A DNA stretch of 64,000 nt from Conus ventricosus (Eukaryota; Mollusca; Gastropoda; Neogastropoda; Conidae). Positions within the stretch are counted from its first letter, which is position 1; the number at the start of each line of letters is the position of its first letter. Made by a program: the position numbers and the translations under genes. Below the pieces are notes generated by a model, which was not told the DNA's origin, searched no databases, and saw only the letters and a program-made list of their open reading frames with translations. Below, one piece after another: positions 58,411-64,000 of the stretch. The stretch is taken from assembly GCA_018398815.1 (NCBI GenBank), contig CM031596.1:60806772-60870771 (forward strand). Reading direction: 5' to 3'.

Positions 58411-59707
58411 CATCATTCTCTTGCCCATGATGGGCGTAGAGGAGAGATGAGAGACACTCTCGAAGCCAGGCACCGCCATCCGGTCCTGTCCTCTGCCTGT
58501 CGCAGAGTAGGTAGTGGCAGCCAAAAATATTCTTGCTGTATATAATGTTATTTTTGTCTTTTTCTAATAGACATTTTCAAAAGAAACAAAACAAAACAAA
58601 AATTACTGTTCTACCTTATTTAGTTCCAGAGATATTGTCATTTAAAATTTGACACTTCCAAAATGTTAGTCAAAATGGCGATTTGGAGCAACTTTGAAGA
58701 CCTGGAGCAGCCAAACAACACAAAACACACTGCTGATTTTTATAAACTTGCAGACCTCAGCATGTACTTACAGTAAAACAAATACAAATACCAATAGGAG
58801 ACATAGCTTTTCTTCAGCAACAAGCCAAAAATGACTATTTTCACGTAAAAAAAATGTCACATTTGCGCATTCTACCATTTTTGAGGCTCTGTAATTTTAA
58901 CAAAATCATTTGAGGCTCATATTTTCTTTCATTGTTCCAGTGTACTAAACATGTAGTGTAAGTCCAATTTTTTGTAGGCACATAGGAGTTCAAAATTATG
59001 AAATATGGAGGCTTACTTTTGCTAAAATGTGCAAAAAGTGCAGCGACTGACCATATATACAATAAACTGTCATAACTTTTAAACCACTACAGATATTGCC
59101 TCAAAATTTGGTACTGTGATGTATGCTGATAATTCCAATAAGTACATGCAATTACAATTTTTTTCTCCAAATATTACCAGTTTTTACCGTTTCAAAATGG
59201 CCGTCAGATGACCTGAAATGCCGTAAGTGTCAAGCATGTGCAAGTTTTGAAGACAAGAATCAATAGGAAGTTGTCTAAAACTTAGTGTTGTCTATTTGGA
59301 GATGTGTTTCCTTTCATAAAGTCAGTAATAAGAATATAAAATCCAGTTTTTACATGTCAGATCATGTAATTTTTACCAGATTTTCCTGTTTCAAAATGGC
59401 CGTTATTTTCAATTTCATATTTTCAGTTAGATAAGAATTAATTTTGAAAAGAAATGACCCTAACATGGGATTTTTACATAAAACACTAGTGCCTATGGTT
59501 GCATGTACTTTTTGAAGTGCACTGAAGTCAATTTCAGTACAGCTTCTTGCCATTATGCTGAGAAAAATTTTTTATGAAAGCAGAAGAAATGTCACTGCCT
59601 CAGCTGTTGAAGGTACATATTTGGTGACTTTGAATAACAGAGGTCTATACAGTACACTTTCTGATGTCTTTGCCCCTCTGAGGTAGGTTTCATGGTGTGA
59701 TAAAGCA
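58411..59707. other. Intronic non-coding sequence
   Basis: A GC-rich piece (58430-58520) looks like another SINE fragment. Further right, TTTCAAAATGGCCGT occurs twice (about 59188 and 59390), perhaps the 3' part of the element carrying the gene relic at 59708. Confidence 0.4.
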
Positions 59708-60649
59708 CTAAATGTCCACCAACAAAGCTTTGAAGTCCATATGCTTCTTCATGAGCAAATCCATGGTTTCAAAGTGCCATGTTCTGCCTGAAGATGAGAT
59801 GGGAGCAATGCTGATGTCCTTCCCACAGGCAAACACAAAGTTTCTATGGACCTTCCATTTGTCTGCAACTTTGGGCCAAGCAACTGCTGTCTTCCTAATG
59901 CTGCACTTCTCCATGACATTGATTTTACCCTCTTCTGGAGAGATGACTTCAACAACTTCACCAATGTAGAAGTCGTCATCGTAATGGACGGCAACCAAAT
60001 CTCCCAACTTGCCAAACTGGTACTTGGTGAAAGATGACTGGTGTCCATCACCGTGTGGATTTGCATAGTTGAAAGATTCAGAAGACAGGCTTTGAGCAGC
60101 ACCCTGAAGGCTCTGGGGTTTCTTTGAGGATGGTGGAGCAGGACCATGGCCACAATGACGACCAGCGTTTCCTTGATGGGGGACAGGAGCAGGAGCAAGA
60201 TCTGGAGGATTTGGAGAATTTGGTGCTGGCTGATTTACTTCAACAGCTGTAGCAGGTTGGAAGTTGGCTGCAGCAGCAGGAGGTACACAATCATCTGCAG
60301 GAGGAACAGCAGGACGTCAATTTTCAGGGTGTCTGCCACTAGCAGGACATGCAGCTGAAGTAGGATTGGAGGTGATATGCACAGAATTTTCTGCTAAAAA
60401 GCTTTTGAGTCTTGCACTCACCACCTGGACTGTACCCCCCAATCACAGGAGTGCAGATTTTTTTCCAAGAACCACCCTGTGGTACTGAATGTCAGCTCTT
60501 AGTGCTGCAGCCCGACCTTTGCGTGTGCGATACATGAGCAGCAAACAGTTGACATCAGCTGCAGTGCAGCATGGTCTCCTGTGAACTTGCATCTGCCTCA
60601 CCATTTCATTGATCTTATTAGTTCTTTGAGCCAGTGCTGCTTCTTTTTT
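59708..60649 (-). pseudogene. Relic of a Tudor/SH3-like repeat-family protein
   Basis: After a CCGGCAG acceptor one continuous minus frame reads KKEAALAQRTNKINEMVRQM ... and ends GDLVAVHYDDDFYIGEVVEV ... stop at 59708. Two in-frame TGA codons (60443-60445 and 60317-60319) break it. The end looks like a small beta-barrel of the Tudor or SH3 kind; the middle is Pro/Ala-rich. Similar C-termini occur in transposon-associated proteins of invertebrates, but I cannot name the family. It lies in a G3BP intron, in gene orientation. Confidence 0.5.
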
Positions 60650-61300
60650 CTGCCGGAAGCAAGGAAAACAGATCGTAGTCTAGTAAACACTGGACCATCT
60701 GCAAAAAGGCAGCAGGAAAAAAAGGCATTTTTTAAAGTCTAATGACAGTTTCAGCATATAGAAACACTAGCTGTATTTAGTACGGACTGATTTAAGCATT
60801 TGTATTTCAACAGAGTAAGTACACATCAAACTAAGCGTACATAAGTTCTGTGTGCATGCAAGTAAATTTGCATTTAATTTCTTGAAGCTGAAATATTCAT
60901 TGCTACTAACACTGAATGAGTGTGCATGTATGTTTATGCTCCACACTTTGGACATTTTCATGACTGATCATGTACTGTTTCTTTTTCAGAATAAGCACAT
61001 GTACATATGATTATGTTTTTAGTAATACAGTTACACATTATCTCCTTGGCAACCTATATTATGAATATTTATGCAATTAATTAGATGTTTCTATTCACAA
61101 ACTGACACTGATGTGTTTATGCAAGTAAGTTCACATTTCCATTCATAAACTTTACAATGGTGTCTTTCTTCGATGTATGTACACAATGTAGTCTCCAAGT
61201 CAGTTGCTAACCTCCCACTGCACAACACAGACAGACACACAATTGTTGACATATTATGTGTGCTCATGAAAAAGCAAAACAGACAAGAAAAAAATGTGGG

Positions 61301-61370
<70 letters not shown>

Positions 61371-61491
61371 TGCACATGCGTGCGCTTCACATAGGATATT
61401 ACGAATTCAGGCAGGAAGAGGTGTATGTGTAAATGTGTTATGTGCATCCTTATTTGAGCATGTGGGTGTCTGCCTTTATGTGCCAGAGTCT

Positions 61492-61531
<40 letters not shown>

Positions 61532-62939
61532 TTGTGTGTGTGTGTGTGTGTGTGTGCAATTTTCACCAGACTAAAAATGCATTTGATTGCATAAAACAGA
61601 GGATCCCATGTTGACATAAATACTGAAACATTACATTTATAGTATATGGTAAACATTGAGAATCATTTTCAATATTCCTTTTCAGGGGAGAATATTCCTC
61701 AGATAATTAAAATTGGTTACAGGCCTACTCAGCACTACTGGGAAAAAAACAAAAAAACTTCACATTGATTCGAGACTTTTTGTCTGCATTTGAATAAACG
61801 GGGTTTAATCAAGAAAATTGTGTTACATGGATCCATTATCAATAGCAATTAAGAGAATTTTCATCGTGATAGTTGAAACTTAAAGCGATCGTGTTTGTCG
61901 GATGACGAGGTTGAATTAGTTACTTCCTTGAATTTCCCTCGGCAAAACACAATTGTTCACTTTTTCGTTGTTTTTCTCACCTAAACCACAAATGTGAAAA
62001 TTGGAAAAAAAATAAAATAGTAAGATAAAACATAACCTCTGATGACTAAAATTACTAACAATAAAAATGTCATTTATATGTACACTTTTTAAAAATAAGT
62101 GACTGAAACTCAATTTCCAGTCAAATAAGAATTTGTACTCAAGTCATTCTGATAGTTTTGCAAATATCTTTTAATCTAATGAAAACAAATAAAGAAGAAT
62201 GGTATCAATACACCAAAACATCATTTCTGTGCGATGTGTTGCGATTCTTACCAATTTCCTTGCGAAAATTCTGAAGATCTTGTTCTTCGAAGTTCGAGTA
62301 GACTAGATGTTGTCCATCTTTTGTTTTGAAGGTTCATGTGCAGACGACATTTTGATCCGCGGGTCACTCGTTTTGAATGGCTGAATTGACTAGGACAGGC
62401 AATGAATACATTAACCTTGTACATCAGTCGAAAGGGTACGGTCTATACTTCATTATGAGTACAGGAATCATGTGTCTGTGATCGGTTTTTTTATCCGAAA
62501 TTCGTCAAAATTGCCGGAAATGTTACAAAAACTTCGTCCCATATTTTCATTTTTACAGTGTTTGAATTTCCCCTCTGACAGTAAAATTCTACATTAAATC
62601 CCCTTTATTTTGGTACCTCATATAGCCATGTGTGTTGTCTGTACTCTTCAATATTTGTTAAGAAAGTGCACTGTGTGGAAGTTGACTTGACCGAAAATGG
62701 CCGTGAGCGCCGGACACGCGACGGAAGTAAGCGGATCACACACCTCATTCTCTCTTTAGTATTATTTCGTCACAAAACATTCATACTTCAAATGATACTC
62801 ATTCAAAAGAGGAAATATTGAACTTTATTTTGACATATTGTTCAAACCACAACATGCATGAATAAGAGCTTAAGGGTGCATGGAAAACGAGCAAAATCGG
62901 TGTGCAGTACCAGTTGATGACAGAGCGCTGCTTCGGCTG
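60650..62939. other. Non-coding with long (GT)n tracts
   Basis: (GT)n microsatellites at 61304-61369 and 61494-61556. A weak minus-strand exon candidate ends at a GTAAGA donor near 62251, but no coherent protein supports it. Confidence 0.45.
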
Positions 62940-63585
62940 CCGCTACCTACTGTAAGATGTCTCCATCTCCCGGGCCTGGTTGACACTGGGATACACTAAT
63001 TTACTATGAAAGTATGTGTAGAGTACAGCCCTGTCGTGCAGTCTCAAAACAGAATGGAAATCCACCACATCATCTTCATCATACTCATCTTCATCGATCA
63101 GCTTTATGAAAGTGTCAAATTCTAAGCACTTCATGCCCTGCTTTCATGGGGACTCTCAGTTTCCTTTCCATGATCTCTGCCTCTGGTGGGTGAGGTTCTA
63201 CCAGGGTCACTGGTATCAGCAAATTCATGGGGACTGTCGCTGGATGGATGTGGCGATACCCTGCAAGGGGGAACTCACTCATGCTGGCTCCATGATAAAG
63301 CAATTATTGTCATCAGTTGAGGGCTTTGTTTGTGATATCCTGCATAGATGATCAGAACAGGCACCACTGAACTGACTCGGCAACCATACAGTGTCTCCTC
63401 TGGTGGGTTGCCTCTTGACAACTAGATATTGTGTGTTCCCTGTGGATTGCCAGTGCTATGGCTGCGCTGGGACAAGCCAGGCTGTGGCTGTAATTCGGGA
63501 CATGGAATGAGCAGCATTATGCGTTGGTGCAATGCCATCGAAATGGCGCGATAAATGAGACAGCAAAAAAAAAGAAAAAAAGGAA
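62940..63585 (+). mobile_element. Long SINE, copy 4 (5'-truncated)
   Basis: Matches copy 1 from CTCCCGGGCCTGGTTGACAC onward to the A-rich tail at 63565-63585. It lacks the tRNA-like head. No clear target duplication was found. Confidence 0.75.
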
Positions 63586-63883
63586 AACAAATATGATACA
63601 ACGTAGATTTTGTCAACTCTCATATGAACTTGGTGCCTGCATACATAGACATGGTATCATAAGCCAATTAATACTAACCAACCTGTAACAGCATTTTCCA
63701 ATATGTCCCATCCCCCTGTAAAGGATAAATGTATTTTCTACTTCCAAATGAATTATTGGAAAAGAATTTTGAAGCAATTTCAATCATTACAGATTATGAT
63801 AACTATTGATAATTATTCAAATTGCACATGTTTGAGGTGAGCTGGGAATAGCATGAGGATGAAGATGAAAGCGAGTCTCTGTA

Positions 63884-63888
<5 letters not shown>

Positions 63889-63959
<71 letters not shown>

Positions 63960-63998
63960 CATCCATGCGTGCGTGCGTGCGTGTGTGTGTGTGTGAAA
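63889..63998 (+). repeat. (GT)n/(GC)n microsatellite at window end
   Basis: Nearly pure GT repeats with a GTGC-rich interruption at 63962-63982. Confidence 0.95.
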
Positions 63999-64000
63999 TA

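Noticed and set aside
61091..61656. Cys/Val- or His/Thr-repeat proteins at 61.1-61.7 kb
   Set aside because: Translations of (GT)n microsatellites.
62252..62390. Possible G3BP first exon (ATG near 62350, donor near 62251)
   Set aside because: The ATG frame hits a stop after 15 codons and no frame matches the G3BP N-terminus.

Overview
The window is eukaryotic and looks like a marine lophotrochozoan, most probably a mollusc. Single genes are spread over tens of kilobases in short exons with GT..AG borders. The introns are full of (GT)n, (GA)n and poly-C/G tracts, and DIRS, piggyBac, hAT-like, Tc1 and tRNA-SINE elements are all present. The mollusc assignment is inference; no marker gene in the window fixes it.

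Two host genes are recognisable. The 3' end of a PDE5/6/11-type cyclic-nucleotide phosphodiesterase lies on + (exons 2092-2175 and 4728-~5138). A G3BP/rasputin gene (NTF2-like domain, acidic linker, RRM, RGG tail) runs on the minus strand from beyond 57602 down to its stop at 28175. Ten G3BP exons are placed and the first coding exon is not seen. Several exons carry a one-base frame break at a short homopolymer, which points to an unpolished long-read assembly rather than a dead gene.

Exactly 1000 Ns (40369-41368) join two contigs whose ends overlap. About 34.3-40.37 kb repeats 41.37-47.64 kb, so G3BP exons 6-9 appear twice. The left copy is clearly lower quality. This is best read as a false duplication across a scaffold gap.

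The rest is mobile DNA. 73-920, 5732-6099, 57860-58410 and 62940-63585 are copies of one unusually long tRNA-headed SINE. 8291-9826 is a Tc1-like element with perfect 27-bp TIRs, its TA duplication and two frameshifts. 11534-12074 is a hAT-type MITE. 19813-20834, 29035-30481 and 45428-46516 (copied at 38184-39269) are three diverged members of what looks like one group of CAGRG-ended elements. They carry a BED-like zinc-finger exon at one end, CCGCC-rich subterminal repeats beside it, and two of them carry a triple GC-rich hairpin block at the other end. 20884-25176 is a broken multi-exon copy of an uncharacterised marine-invertebrate protein family. 26660-28050 is a 38-bp minisatellite just downstream of the G3BP stop.

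The clearest structure is at 47360-54468. A piggyBac-like deletion derivative (TTAA target site, CCCT.. TIRs, relic transposase start) has been split by a DIRS-type tyrosine-recombinase retrotransposon (48541-54158). The DIRS element keeps inverted terminal repeats and a 91-bp internal complementary region that reproduces its own left and right ends joined through a shared AAA. Removing it restores the piggyBac reading frame across the insertion point.
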